Origin: Roseovarius sp. SCSIO 43702
GTDB lineage: Bacteria > Pseudomonadota > Alphaproteobacteria > Rhodobacterales > Rhodobacteraceae
Assembly (NCBI RefSeq): GCF_019599045.1
Contig: NZ_CP080623.1
Location: 2,502,501-2,566,500 of the forward strand
Direction of reading: 5' to 3'
DNA: 64,000 nt
The position numbers and the translations under genes were made by a program. The notes under the pieces were generated by a model. It did no database searches. It saw only the letters and a list, made by a program, of their open reading frames with translations, and was not told the DNA's origin. Below, in pieces: positions 1 to 8,578 of this stretch (positions are counted from its first letter, which is position 1; the number at the start of each line of letters is the position of its first letter).

Positions 1-2
1 CG

Positions 3-629
3 GCCCAGGGCGACATGGACCAGCTGTTCATGAAACTGCTCGACGGGCACGGGTTCGAATTCAAGACCTACTCGGTGGTCGACGGCATCTTCCCCGACAG
101 CATCGAGGCGGCGGATGGCTGGCTCATCACCGGCTCCAAGCACGGTGCCTACGAGGATCACCCCTGGATCCCCCCGCTCGAGCAGTTCATCCGCGATGTC
201 CATGCCGACGGTCGCCCCATGATCGGCGTCTGTTTCGGACACCAGATCATCGCGCAGGCCATGGGCGGCAAGGTCGAGAAGTTCGGCGGCGGCTGGTCGG
301 TGGGGCACCGGGACTACGAGATCGACGGCGAGACGTTCTATCTCAACGCCTGGCACCAGGACCAGGTGGTCGAGGTGCCCGAGGGCGCCGAGGTGATCGG
401 GCACAACGATTTCTGTGCCCACGCGGCCATGCTCTACGATGACCGCATTCTCACGATCCAGCCCCACCCCGAGTTCAACAGCGAGGTGATCGACATCCTC
501 ATCCGCACGCGCGGCGCCGGTGTCGTTCCCGAAGAGCTTCTGGAACGCGCGAAATCGCGGCTCGACAAACCCTCCGACAGCGCGCGCTTCGCCGATCGCA
601 TGGCGGCCTTCTTCAAACGAGGTTCCTGA
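3..629 (+). CDS. Class I glutamine amidotransferase-like protein (PuuD-like), 5' end cut by window edge
   Basis: The reading frame is open to the left edge, so the true start lies outside; the first internal ATG is at 15. The GATase fold shows the nucleophile elbow GVCFGHQ (catalytic Cys) and the C-terminal PHPEF motif (catalytic His-Glu). GMP-synthase-like class I amidotransferases hydrolyse gamma-glutamyl amides. In E. coli the analogous Puu enzyme PuuD cleaves gamma-glutamyl-GABA. The stop overlaps the start of the next gene by one base (TGATG), and a glutamine-synthetase-like enzyme and a PuuB-like oxidase follow. By context this is probably the hydrolase of a gamma-glutamylated polyamine route. 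The substrate is inferred, and a general glutamine amidotransferase is also possible. Confidence 0.85.
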   Translation, partial: AQGDMDQLFMKLLDGHGFEFKTYSVVDGIFPDSIEAADGWLITGSKHGAYEDHPWIPPLEQFIRDVHADGRPMIGVCFGHQIIAQAMGGKVEKFGGGWSVGHRDYEIDGETFYLNAWHQDQVVEVPEGAEVIGHNDFCAHAAMLYDDRILTIQPHPEFNSEVIDILIRTRGAGVVPEELLERAKSRLDKPSDSARFADRMAAFFKRGS

Positions 630-1987
630 TGTCCGACTGGACCGACCAACTCCCAGAGGCCGCCCGCGCCTATCTCGAGGGGCGCCGCCTCGACGAGGTC
701 GAATGCATCATCTCGGACCTGCCCGGCATCGCGCGCGGCAAGGCCGTGCCCGCGTCGAAATTCGCGCGGCAGGATTATTTCCACCTGCCCGATTCGATCT
801 TCTACCAGACCATCACCGGCGACTGGGGCGAGGCCGCGGGCGAGGACGGCTTCATCGAGAAGGACATGGTTCTGCGCCCCGACATGGCCACGGCGACGGC
901 CGCGCCGTGGACCGGCGACTGGACCCTTCAGGTCATCCATGACGCCTTCGACAACAAGGGCGATCCGATCCCCTACAGCCCGCGCAACGTGCTCCACCGC
1001 GTCGTCGGTCTCTATCGCGAAATGGGGCTCGTGCCGGTCGTGGCCCCCGAGATGGAATTCTTCATCGTCGCGCGCAACACCGATCCCGCGAAGGAGATCG
1101 AGCCGATGATGGGCCGCTCGGGCCGTCCCGCCGCCGCGCGCCAGGCCTATTCCATGACCGCCGTGGACGAGTTCGGCCCCGTGATCGACGACATCTACGA
1201 TTTCGCCGAGGCGCAGGGCTTCGAGATCGACGGCATCACGCAGGAAGGCGGCGCGGGTCAGCTCGAGATCAACCTCAACCACGGCGATCCCGTGGCTCTC
1301 GCCGACGAGGTCTTCTACTTCAAGCGGCTCATCCGCGAGGCCGCCCTGCGTCACGGTGCCTTCGCCACCTTCATGGCCAAGCCCATCGCGGACGAGCCGG
1401 GAAGCGCCATGCACATCCACCATTCCGTTCTCGACGCCGAGACCGGAGAGAACATCTTTTCCGACAAGGACGGCGGAGAGACGGACGCCTTCCGCCACTT
1501 CATCGGCGGCATGCAGAAACACATGCCCTCGGCCATTGCCGTCATCGCGCCCTACGTCAACAGCTATCGCCGCTACGTCAAGGACCACGCCGCGCCCATC
1601 AACCTCGCCTGGGGGCGCGACAACCGCACCACCGGCATCCGCATCCCGATCTCGGGCCACAAGTCGCGCCGCGTCGAAAACCGTCTCGCAGGGATGGATT
1701 GCAACCCCTATCTCGGCATCGCGGCAAGCCTCGCCTGCGGCCTTCTGGGCCTCAAGAACAAGCTCGAGCCCGACGCCGAGTTCAAGGGCGACGCCTACGA
1801 GGGCGACGAGGACATCCCCCGCGAACAGGGCGAGGCGCTGAGCCTTTTCGACGAGGCGACCGAGCTGCACGAGATCCTGCACCCCGAATTCGCGCGCGTC
1901 TATTCCATCGTGAAATACGCCGAGTATGACGAATTCCTCCAGGTCATCTCGCCATGGGAGCGCGAGCATCTCCTGCTGAATGTCTAG
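629..1987 (+). CDS. Glutamine synthetase family protein, probable gamma-glutamylpolyamine synthetase
   Basis: The protein has 452 residues. It carries glutamine-synthetase catalytic signatures: PEMEFF (metal-binding Glu), QEGGAGQLEIN, the MHIHHS segment and the NSYRRY...WGRDNRT nucleotide/glutamate region. It lacks the adenylylation-loop tyrosine context of housekeeping GlnA and is shorter than GlnA-I at the C-terminus. GS-like enzymes beside a PuuD-like amidotransferase and a PuuB-like flavoprotein usually ATP-dependently glutamylate putrescine or another amine. It is coupled to the upstream gene (1-base overlap) and its last 8 bases overlap the next start. The exact amine cannot be read from sequence. 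Confidence 0.88.
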   Translation: MSDWTDQLPEAARAYLEGRRLDEVECIISDLPGIARGKAVPASKFARQDYFHLPDSIFYQTITGDWGEAAGEDGFIEKDMVLRPDMATATAAPWTGDWTLQVIHDAFDNKGDPIPYSPRNVLHRVVGLYREMGLVPVVAPEMEFFIVARNTDPAKEIEPMMGRSGRPAAARQAYSMTAVDEFGPVIDDIYDFAEAQGFEIDGITQEGGAGQLEINLNHGDPVALADEVFYFKRLIREAALRHGAFATFMAKPIADEPGSAMHIHHSVLDAETGENIFSDKDGGETDAFRHFIGGMQKHMPSAIAVIAPYVNSYRRYVKDHAAPINLAWGRDNRTTGIRIPISGHKSRRVENRLAGMDCNPYLGIAASLACGLLGLKNKLEPDAEFKGDAYEGDEDIPREQGEALSLFDEATELHEILHPEFARVYSIVKYAEYDEFLQVISPWEREHLLLNV

Positions 1988-3143
1988 GCGCGCGACCATC
2001 GCCGTCGCGGCGCTTGTCCTCGCCGCAGGCCTCTTGTGGGCATGGGGGGGCCTTGACCCCACGTCGGACGCGCCCCCTTCCGCGAACGAGGGCGACGTGG
2101 CCAACGAGCGAACCGAGGAGCGGGTGGACCTTCTGGCGGGTATCGAATTGTCGGCCGGCGACACCGCGCTGGTTCTCCACGATCTCGCCACGGGCAACGG
2201 CGAGCGGATCGTGACCGACCCGGACGTTCTGGCGCGGGCGCAGGGCCGCGCCTTCTACACCGACGACCCAGCCGCGGCGACAAGGCTCGCGCTTCTCTCC
2301 ATCCTCTTCCTCAGCCCCTCGTCGCGATCCCCTCACGCCCCGTTCGCGACGGTCCTGCGCGACGGTGAGACGCTCGAACGCTATACCTGTTTCACGCTTC
2401 ATTGCCGGGGGGAGGGCGAGCACGGTCGAAATCATCGGCGCGACCTCGCGGGTCTTCTCGAAGCCTCCCGCCCCGCCACTCTCGAACTGGCAAGCTTCGA
2501 CACGCCCGAGGAGGCATGGCGCAGACTGGACGAGTTGCGCGCCCGCGCCGACATCATCCTCGCGGAACCGCCGGATTGGCCCGACGCCGACGCCCCCTGG
2601 CTGTCGCGTCGCGTCTACCTCGCCCCTGCTGCGGTCATCGTCAGCCATGATCCGACGGCGGACGCTGCACCCCTGATCGACGAGGCCGCCTACAAGGCAC
2701 GATTCCGCGACGCCTTCACGCGCGCCTTCCCGCCCGGGTCGCATGACTATCACCTGAACCACATGAGGTTCTCCTCCCATTACCCGCCCGAATCCGGGTG
2801 GCCCGTGACCGACTCCGACGGCACGCCCATCGAGATCGACGGCCAGCCGCTCCACCTCGCGGGATACGCGTTCGTCCAGCCCGGCGTGACACTCCACACC
2901 GACCCCGCCTTCGCCGCGCAACTCGGCCGGAAGGGCGCGCTTGATGCCCTGCCCGACATGGGCGACGAACCCCCTGCCCTCGCCCGCGACCTTGCCGCGT
3001 TGGCCGAGAGCCACGGTGCCTGCGCCTCCTGCTACCGCGTCAGGCTTCCGGCGACGTCAGTTGAAGGCATCGCCTTTCAGGGCACCGAACCGCGACGGCT
3101 TCACCTCTCCTATTACCTGATCCAAGCGGAGCAAGACCGATGA
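1980..3143 (+). CDS. Unknown membrane-anchored or exported protein inside the Puu-like operon
   Basis: I do not recognise this 387-residue protein. Residues 2-21 form one hydrophobic segment after Arg-Arg, consistent with an uncleaved anchor or a signal peptide. An acidic, Pro/Ser-rich linker follows (about 24-50), then a mixed alpha/beta region. A Cys pair lies near residue 140 (YTCFTLHC) and a CASC pair near residue 355. It overlaps the upstream synthetase gene by 8 bp and the downstream oxidase gene by 4 bp, so it is translated as part of the same operon. No catalytic motif is evident. A role in the periplasm linked to amine use is only a guess from position. Confidence 0.75.
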   Translation: MSRRATIAVAALVLAAGLLWAWGGLDPTSDAPPSANEGDVANERTEERVDLLAGIELSAGDTALVLHDLATGNGERIVTDPDVLARAQGRAFYTDDPAAATRLALLSILFLSPSSRSPHAPFATVLRDGETLERYTCFTLHCRGEGEHGRNHRRDLAGLLEASRPATLELASFDTPEEAWRRLDELRARADIILAEPPDWPDADAPWLSRRVYLAPAAVIVSHDPTADAAPLIDEAAYKARFRDAFTRAFPPGSHDYHLNHMRFSSHYPPESGWPVTDSDGTPIEIDGQPLHLAGYAFVQPGVTLHTDPAFAAQLGRKGALDALPDMGDEPPALARDLAALAESHGACASCYRVRLPATSVEGIAFQGTEPRRLHLSYYLIQAEQDR

Positions 3144-4444
3144 ACCTTCTCCACGTCAACGACCGCCCCGGCCGGCATCCCGAAAGCTGGTATGCCGCGA
3201 CCTCCGAGCCGCTCGAGGACTTTCCCGTTCTCAAGGGCGAGACGCGCGCCGATGTCTGCGTCGTGGGCGCGGGTTTCACCGGCCTGTCTGCGGCGCTGCA
3301 CCTGGCCGAGGCCGGGCTCGACGTCGTGCTCCTCGAAGCGCAGCGCGTGGGCTTCGGCGCCTCGGGCCGCAACGGCGGACAACTCGGCTCGGGTCAGCGC
3401 CAGGACCAGCGCAGCCTCGAGAAGATGATGGGCCGCGACGACGCGGCGAAGCTCTGGGATCTCGCCGAAGAGGCCAAGGATCTCGTCAAATCGCTCGTCA
3501 CCCGTCACCGGATCGACTGCCATCTCAAACCCGGCATCGCCCATGCCTGCTTTTCGGCCTCCGAGATGGAGGAGGAACACGCCGACGCGCGCCATCTTCG
3601 GGAGCGGTACCGCTATGACCAAATCGAGCTGCTCGACGCCGAGGCTTTCCACGCGCTCTGCCCCTCCCCCGCCTATCACGGTGGCACCCTCGACATGGGC
3701 GCGGCGCATCTTCATCCCCTGCGCTTCGCGCTCGGTCTGGGACGCGCCGCGCGCGATGCGGGCGTGCGCATCTTCGAACGCGCCGAGGTTCACGACATCG
3801 CCGAAGGCAGTCCTGCCACGATCCGCACGGCCCAGGGCAGCGTCACCGCCGATCACGTGATCCTCGCCTGCAACGGGTATCTGGGCGGTCTCAACCGTCA
3901 GGTCGCGGCGCGCGTCATGCCGATCAACAATTTCATCATCGCCACCGAACCGCTGGGCGACGAAGCCGCGCGCGTCCTCACCCGCGACGTGGCCGTGGCC
4001 GACACGAAATTCGTGGTGAACTACTTCCGGCTCAGCCACGACAAGCGCCTGCTTTTCGGCGGTGGCGAGAGCTACGGCTACAGGTTCCCCCGCGACATCC
4101 GCGCGACGGTCATGAAACCGATGCTCGAGATCTACCCCCACCTGCGCGACGTGCGCGTCGATTACGCCTGGGGCGGCACGCTCGCCATCACGATGAAGCG
4201 CCTGCCCTACCTCACGCGGCTCGCACCCAACATGCTGAGCGCCTCGGGCTATTCGGGCCACGGCGTCGGCACTGCCACCCATGCGGGCCGGCTCATGGCC
4301 GAGGCGGTGCGCGGCCAGGCGTCGGGCTTCGACACGATGTCGCGCCTGCCGGTGCCGCGCTTCCCCGGTGGCTCGGCCTTCCGTTCACCGCTCCTGGTGC
4401 TCGCGATGAGCTGGTATGCGATGCGCGACCGGCTGGGGATCTGA
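3140..4444 (+). CDS. FAD-dependent amino acid/amine oxidase (DAO family, PuuB-like)
   Basis: This 434-residue flavoprotein has the Rossmann ADP-binding motif VVGAGFTGLSAALHLAEAG near residue 40, an Asp/Glu ribose contact (VVLLEA) and the GASGRNGGQ motif typical of gamma-glutamylputrescine oxidases. The C-terminal YSGHGVGTATHAGRLMAE segment is the conserved flavin-contact end of this family. Such enzymes oxidise the gamma-glutamylated amine to an aldehyde with release of ammonia and peroxide. Its start overlaps the stop of the unknown gene by 4 bp (ATGA). With the amidotransferase and synthetase upstream it completes three of the Puu pathway roles. An aldehyde dehydrogenase is not in view. Confidence 0.88.
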   Translation: MNLLHVNDRPGRHPESWYAATSEPLEDFPVLKGETRADVCVVGAGFTGLSAALHLAEAGLDVVLLEAQRVGFGASGRNGGQLGSGQRQDQRSLEKMMGRDDAAKLWDLAEEAKDLVKSLVTRHRIDCHLKPGIAHACFSASEMEEEHADARHLRERYRYDQIELLDAEAFHALCPSPAYHGGTLDMGAAHLHPLRFALGLGRAARDAGVRIFERAEVHDIAEGSPATIRTAQGSVTADHVILACNGYLGGLNRQVAARVMPINNFIIATEPLGDEAARVLTRDVAVADTKFVVNYFRLSHDKRLLFGGGESYGYRFPRDIRATVMKPMLEIYPHLRDVRVDYAWGGTLAITMKRLPYLTRLAPNMLSASGYSGHGVGTATHAGRLMAEAVRGQASGFDTMSRLPVPRFPGGSAFRSPLLVLAMSWYAMRDRLGI

Positions 4445-4453
4445 CGCGCCCGT

Positions 4454-4774
4454 TCAGTCGAAGGTCGCCGCCACGTCATACATGACCGGCTCGAAACTCC
4501 GGCACAGGCTGTGGATCTCCCGGTTGCGCCGCCGCATCTCCTCGCTGCGCAGCATCGCCTGGAAATCCTCGCGCCGTTCCCACTGGGAATAGTTCGCGAT
4601 CCGCGTCTGCGCGTCGTTCACATGCAGGCCCGCGGCGATGAATCCCGGCTGCTTCGAGATGAAATTCTCGTAGGCGTCGGTCAGGGCATCGAGAAGATCC
4701 TGGCAGGTGCCGGGCGTCATCTCGAAGGTTGTGATCACGGTCTGGTGGCTGGGCTGTTTGACGATATGCGGCAT
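4454..4774 (-). CDS. Antibiotic biosynthesis monooxygenase (ABM) domain protein
   Basis: This 106-residue protein has a single dimeric alpha/beta-barrel ABM-type domain: a beta strand (TVITTFEM), a helix with a conserved QPGF turn (KQPGFIAAGLHV) and a YSQWERREDFQAML strand-helix. ABM proteins range from heme-degrading enzymes to quinol monooxygenases, and the substrate cannot be told here. The start at 4774 was chosen because AGGGAG lies 9 bases upstream and the longer reading frame upstream has no family character. It converges with the oxidase gene, with 9 bases between the stops. Confidence 0.82.
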   Translation of the reverse strand: MPHIVKQPSHQTVITTFEMTPGTCQDLLDALTDAYENFISKQPGFIAAGLHVNDAQTRIANYSQWERREDFQAMLRSEEMRRRNREIHSLCRSFEPVMYDVAATFD

Positions 4775-4885
4775 GGCGTTACTCCCTTTCGACCCCGAGC
4801 CTAGCATCCCCGGCCCCGCCCGCAACAGGGGCGCCTTAACCCTCCGTTTACCCTTTTGGCCGAAAGCTGTGGCGGGACAGGTGAC

Positions 4886-5536
4886 ATGTGGCGCATATTT
4901 CTCTTGCTGATCTTCCTCGCCGGGCACGCACAAGCCGGCGCGTGGCTGCGCCCCGAGGGCGCGGGTTTCCTGTCCTTCTCGACCCATCTCAAGAAGCCCG
5001 AGACGCTGACCGATCCGGCGATGTATTCCGCGATCTATGCCGAGTACGGCGCCAAGCCCCGCCTCACGCTGGGGATCGACGCGGGCTATGACGACCTTGG
5101 GCAATACAAAGCATTCGCGTTCCTCGTCCGCCCGATCGAGCGGCGCGGCGACACCTGGCGGCTCAGCTACGAGCTCGGCCTCGGCGCGATAAACTCCGAC
5201 CTGGCGCTGCGCCCCGGCCTGGCCATCGGGCGTGGCTTCGCCATCGGCGAAACCCCCGGCTGGGTCTCGGTCGAAAGCCGGGCCGAGATCGTGCCGGGCG
5301 ACGGCGCCGTGACGCTTGCCACCGACGTGACACTCGGTCTTTCGCCCTGGGATCGCTCGAAACTCATTCTGCAGCTACAGGCGGGCGGCACCCTCGAAAG
5401 CCCCCCCTGGCTCCGTATCGCCCCAAGCTACGTCCGCCGGATGAAGAAGGGCCGCCACCTCGAGATCGGGGTGACGGCCGGTCTTTCCAACGCCGAGAGT
5501 TTCGGCGTCAAGTTCGGGGTCTGGCGGGAATTCTAG
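4886..5536 (+). CDS. Secreted protein of unknown function, probable small outer-membrane beta-barrel
   Basis: The protein has 216 residues from the ATG at 4886, which opens a clean signal peptide (MWRIFLLLIFLAGHAQA). An in-frame TTG at 4856 would add ten hydrophilic residues and is unlikely. The mature part alternates polar and aliphatic residues in strands separated by Gly/Asp turns, and it ends in an aromatic residue (VWREF), as outer-membrane barrels do. I know no family name for it. Its stop codon shares the palindrome CTAG with the stop of the convergent gene at 5533. Confidence 0.75.
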   Translation: MWRIFLLLIFLAGHAQAGAWLRPEGAGFLSFSTHLKKPETLTDPAMYSAIYAEYGAKPRLTLGIDAGYDDLGQYKAFAFLVRPIERRGDTWRLSYELGLGAINSDLALRPGLAIGRGFAIGETPGWVSVESRAEIVPGDGAVTLATDVTLGLSPWDRSKLILQLQAGGTLESPPWLRIAPSYVRRMKKGRHLEIGVTAGLSNAESFGVKFGVWREF

Positions 5537-7824
5537 GCCAGATCGTCCATCCGAACCCGCATCGAGACGGTCCCGCGCACCGGCTCGGGCCAGCGCAGGC
5601 GGATGCGATCACGGTTCGTCCCCTGTTTCGCATGGTAATAGGGCGTGGCGAACACCACCGACCCGCCCGCGGAACGAAGCGGCCCGGCGGCCAGCACGGT
5701 CTCGACGGTCTGCGCCCAGCCGTTGAAGGGCAGCCGGTCGGCGAAGTCGATGGTCCAGTCATCCGACGCCGAATTCTCCTCGTGCTCTATACTGAGCGGG
5801 CTCGCCACGGGCTTGTAGATGTTGTTGAACGTGTTGCCCTGGAAATTGATCCCCTTGAAGCGATTGTAATCGAGATCGGCAAAGCTCGTGTCCACGTAAT
5901 CCACCCGGTCGATCGGGTCGTCGATGATGCGGAAGGAGTTGTTCGTGACATTGAGCCCGTTCAGGTAATGCCCCGCCCCGTGCGGCTTCACCACGAGAAA
6001 GCCGAACCACGGCGCCACGTTGCCCGCAAGGAACACGTTCCCCGAGATGTTGAGCGCGCTGAACGAGAATTCCGACGAGAAGTCGGGCGCGCTGTCATGC
6101 TCGTTCGACCACTCGATGAAGCAGTTGTCGACATAGTTCGAGGTGATGGTCGAGCGTGAGTTGGTCCGCGTGAGGACGAGTCCCGCCGTCCGCCCCGAAT
6201 CGTTCGACGTGTCCCCCTGGAACCAGTGATTGCCCGTCACGATATTGCTCGATCCCGCGAGGATGGCGAAATGCCGGAAATGCGTGATCCGGTTGTCGCG
6301 CAGCTTCACGTCGTTCGCGTTGGCGTTGAGCGCGATCGAGCTTCGGTTGACGGCCAATTCGGGGCTTTCGTCCGACAGGAACTGGCACCGGTCCACGATC
6401 ATCCCCTGGTCGCCCTTGAAATAGCTCGAGATGCCCCGGTCCTTCGGCCGCGAGATGAAGCAGTCGCGGAACTGGAAACTGGTGGCCGTCCCGGGAAGCA
6501 TCACGCCGCTGCAATCGCCGCCGCACTGGAACTCGATATTCACCAGCGAGAATTTCGACAGTTTCGTGAAGCCGCTGAAATCGAGCAGATACTTGAACCG
6601 CCGGAAGGTGAAGGTCTGGGTTCCCGCGGCATCGTAAAGCTGCTGGCTGAGCGTGATCTCCTGCGCACCCACGTCCACCGCGGCGACGTAGACCTCGCGC
6701 CCGACACCGTTGCCCTCGACGAGACTGCCCAGCGGAATGTTGGCCACGTTGGCCACGTTGGTCAGCTTGAGGCTGTTCGACGGCGAATAGGTGGCCTGCG
6801 AGGTCACGACGGTCGTGTCCCAGTTGCCGTTGCCATGCGCGTAGAGTTGCCCGTTCTTGATGTAGCGCCGCTGCGAATAGGTGTTGCGGTTGTTGACCGC
6901 CGCCTGCATGTCCACCGGCTCGGTCAGCGTGATGAGCCGCCCGCACAGGTCGAGCGATTCGTGGCCCGAATTGTTCAGAAGCGCCTGGAACGCCTTGCGC
7001 AGCGCCACCTCCTCGTCACCGAAGGCGTCGATATAGGCCTGTAGGTTGTAGTTCTCGGTCAGCGACAGGATCTTGTCGTCGGCCATGGTGACGGTCCCCT
7101 CGAACCGCACGCGGCTCTGGAAGGTCACGCTGTCGCCGAGGCGGAACACCCCCGCCGGGATCAGGACATCGCGGCCATTGGCGGCGGCATCGGCGGCCTC
7201 GAAGGCGGCGTGATCGTCCGTGACGCCATCGCCCTTCGCGCCGTAATCGCGCACATCGACCCAATCCATGCTCTGCGCGAAGAAGACCGAGGTGACATCC
7301 TCGATGCGGATATCGTCGATGCGCACCACACTGCCGTTCGGCCCGGTCACATCGAGGCCGAAATGCCCGTAAAGCGCGTCGCGCCCCCAGGCCATGTCGA
7401 CGCCGCTGCGATTCCCGGTGCCCACGATCGCGCTCACCTCCACGACCTCGCCATAGGTTTGAAGCTGCACCTCCGGCCCGCGCTCCGTCACGCCCGGGAT
7501 ATGCGCGCCCCCCGCGCCACCGGCCCACCCCGCGATGCGCACGGTGGGCAGGTTGCCCGAGATCACCTTGACCCGCGCGCTCACCCGCAGGTAGCAGCCG
7601 GGCAGGATCGGCGTCTCGCCCATGTAGCGCAGCTTCTGCACGGTCTGCGTCTTCTGCACTTCCAGCGCGCCACCGAAATCCTGGTCGGCGGCGACAAGCC
7701 CCGCGTTGGGCGCGCCCAGGTAGGTGTCGGATCCCGGCGTGCCGTCGCCGCTCGACCAGACGTCCAGACCGCCCGCAAAGGCAGGCGGCATGAAGACCAC
7801 GCCATCGGTAATCGCTTTGTTCAT
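5533..7824 (-). CDS. Pectate-lyase-3/GH28-related right-handed beta-helix protein
   Basis: The protein has 763 residues from the ATG at 7824, with AAGGGAA 5-11 bases upstream. Residues about 10-200 look like a carbohydrate-binding beta-sandwich (CYLRVSARVKV, VVRIDDIRIED). The DVRDYGAKGDGVTDD motif near residue 205 is the hallmark entry to the Pectate_lyase_3 (GH28-related/tail-spike type) parallel beta-helix. Many Asn-rich turns (NITGNxF-like: NISGNVF, NVTNNSF) follow. It likely binds or cleaves a polysaccharide. There is no Sec signal peptide: the N-terminus reads MNKAITDGVVFMPP. It would therefore be cytoplasmic, exported by another route, or part of a larger particle. It stands alone with no EPS or phage genes nearby. 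Confidence 0.85.
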   Translation of the reverse strand: MNKAITDGVVFMPPAFAGGLDVWSSGDGTPGSDTYLGAPNAGLVAADQDFGGALEVQKTQTVQKLRYMGETPILPGCYLRVSARVKVISGNLPTVRIAGWAGGAGGAHIPGVTERGPEVQLQTYGEVVEVSAIVGTGNRSGVDMAWGRDALYGHFGLDVTGPNGSVVRIDDIRIEDVTSVFFAQSMDWVDVRDYGAKGDGVTDDHAAFEAADAAANGRDVLIPAGVFRLGDSVTFQSRVRFEGTVTMADDKILSLTENYNLQAYIDAFGDEEVALRKAFQALLNNSGHESLDLCGRLITLTEPVDMQAAVNNRNTYSQRRYIKNGQLYAHGNGNWDTTVVTSQATYSPSNSLKLTNVANVANIPLGSLVEGNGVGREVYVAAVDVGAQEITLSQQLYDAAGTQTFTFRRFKYLLDFSGFTKLSKFSLVNIEFQCGGDCSGVMLPGTATSFQFRDCFISRPKDRGISSYFKGDQGMIVDRCQFLSDESPELAVNRSSIALNANANDVKLRDNRITHFRHFAILAGSSNIVTGNHWFQGDTSNDSGRTAGLVLTRTNSRSTITSNYVDNCFIEWSNEHDSAPDFSSEFSFSALNISGNVFLAGNVAPWFGFLVVKPHGAGHYLNGLNVTNNSFRIIDDPIDRVDYVDTSFADLDYNRFKGINFQGNTFNNIYKPVASPLSIEHEENSASDDWTIDFADRLPFNGWAQTVETVLAAGPLRSAGGSVVFATPYYHAKQGTNRDRIRLRWPEPVRGTVSMRVRMDDLA

Positions 7825-7941
7825 GAGGTTCCCTTTCGTTTCCGCTGGCCAGGCAGACGCCCGGATCGGAAAGGGAGATATCGCTCGGGGATTAACGGTT
7901 TCCGGCACCACCGTCACGGTGCCTCACGGTGCCTCGATCGC

Positions 7942-8346
7942 TCAGGCCGTGCCATCTGTGGCGGGCTTCATCCGCACGCCGTTGATCTTCCAGCCGCTCT
8001 CACCCTCGATCATCTCGTATTCGAGGATATGCAGCCGCCCTTCGGAATCGCGGATCATCACGTCCTGGATCGTGGCGCCGCCCCTCGCCTCCGCCCCGAG
8101 AAAGCGCACCTCGTCGGGGCGCCACACCATCGGGTAACCGCGCCGCACCATCTGGCCGAAATTCTCGGATGTGCCGAAGATGCGCCGGATCGTCGGGCTG
8201 GCATGGGTGAAGGCCTGCTCGAAATCGTCCCGCTGGAACGCCTCGATCTGGGCGGTTATGACCGACTGCGCGTCGGTCTCCTGCGCCTGCGCATCGTGGG
8301 TGATCAGGCTCGCGGCGAACGCGGTGAGGGCAAGGCTGGGACGCAT
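7942..8346 (-). CDS. DUF4864 family periplasmic protein
   Basis: The protein has 134 residues from the ATG at 8346, preceded by AGGAGG at ideal distance; a TTG two codons upstream is not needed. Residues 1-20 are a signal peptide ending in AQA. The mature part (ITAQIEAFQRDDFEQAFTHA, then a strand-rich half with WRPDEVRFLG and ILEYEMIEGESGWKINGV) matches the NTF2-like DUF4864 family of Alphaproteobacteria. Function is unknown. The region between its start and the stop of the upstream gene holds a bracketed tandem repeat at 8461-8540. Confidence 0.85.
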   Translation of the reverse strand: MRPSLALTAFAASLITHDAQAQETDAQSVITAQIEAFQRDDFEQAFTHASPTIRRIFGTSENFGQMVRRGYPMVWRPDEVRFLGAEARGGATIQDVMIRDSEGRLHILEYEMIEGESGWKINGVRMKPATDGTA

Positions 8347-8460
8347 GGGCAAATCCTCCTGCCCGAGGATCTAGGTCTCGCACCCGGCCGGTCAATTCTC
8401 TCTCGGCACCGGACCGAGGCCGCGGGGCCACAGGTGTCACCGCGCCGCCACGCACGTTGT

Positions 8461-8540
8461 GTTAACCCGGCGGACCCTCCACAAGCCACGCACCGACACG
8501 ATACCGACGTGGATACCGACGTTGTGTTCGGTCCGTTAAC
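8461..8540. repeat. GTTAAC-bracketed tandem repeat, copy A
   Basis: Between two GTTAAC palindromes (8461-8466 and 8535-8540) lies the 12-base unit GATACCGACGTG, present about twice in tandem (8500-8523) and preceded by GCACCGACAC. The same arrangement, on the opposite strand, occurs at 19832-19931. The two copies share a 31-base core with two differences. It lies upstream of the DUF4864 gene. Function is unknown; it may be a protein-binding array. Confidence 0.6.
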
Positions 8541-8578
8541 GACCACAATTTAACCTTTGGGAACGGGGGCTTAACCCC

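Noticed and set aside
434..2197. A 587-codon minus-strand frame opposite the Puu-like genes
   Set aside because: Antisense to strongly supported glutamine-synthetase-family coding sequence, with low-complexity translation.
8531..8560. TTAA pair near repeat copy A as a CtrA box
   Set aside because: The half-sites are ten bases apart rather than seven, so the match is poor.
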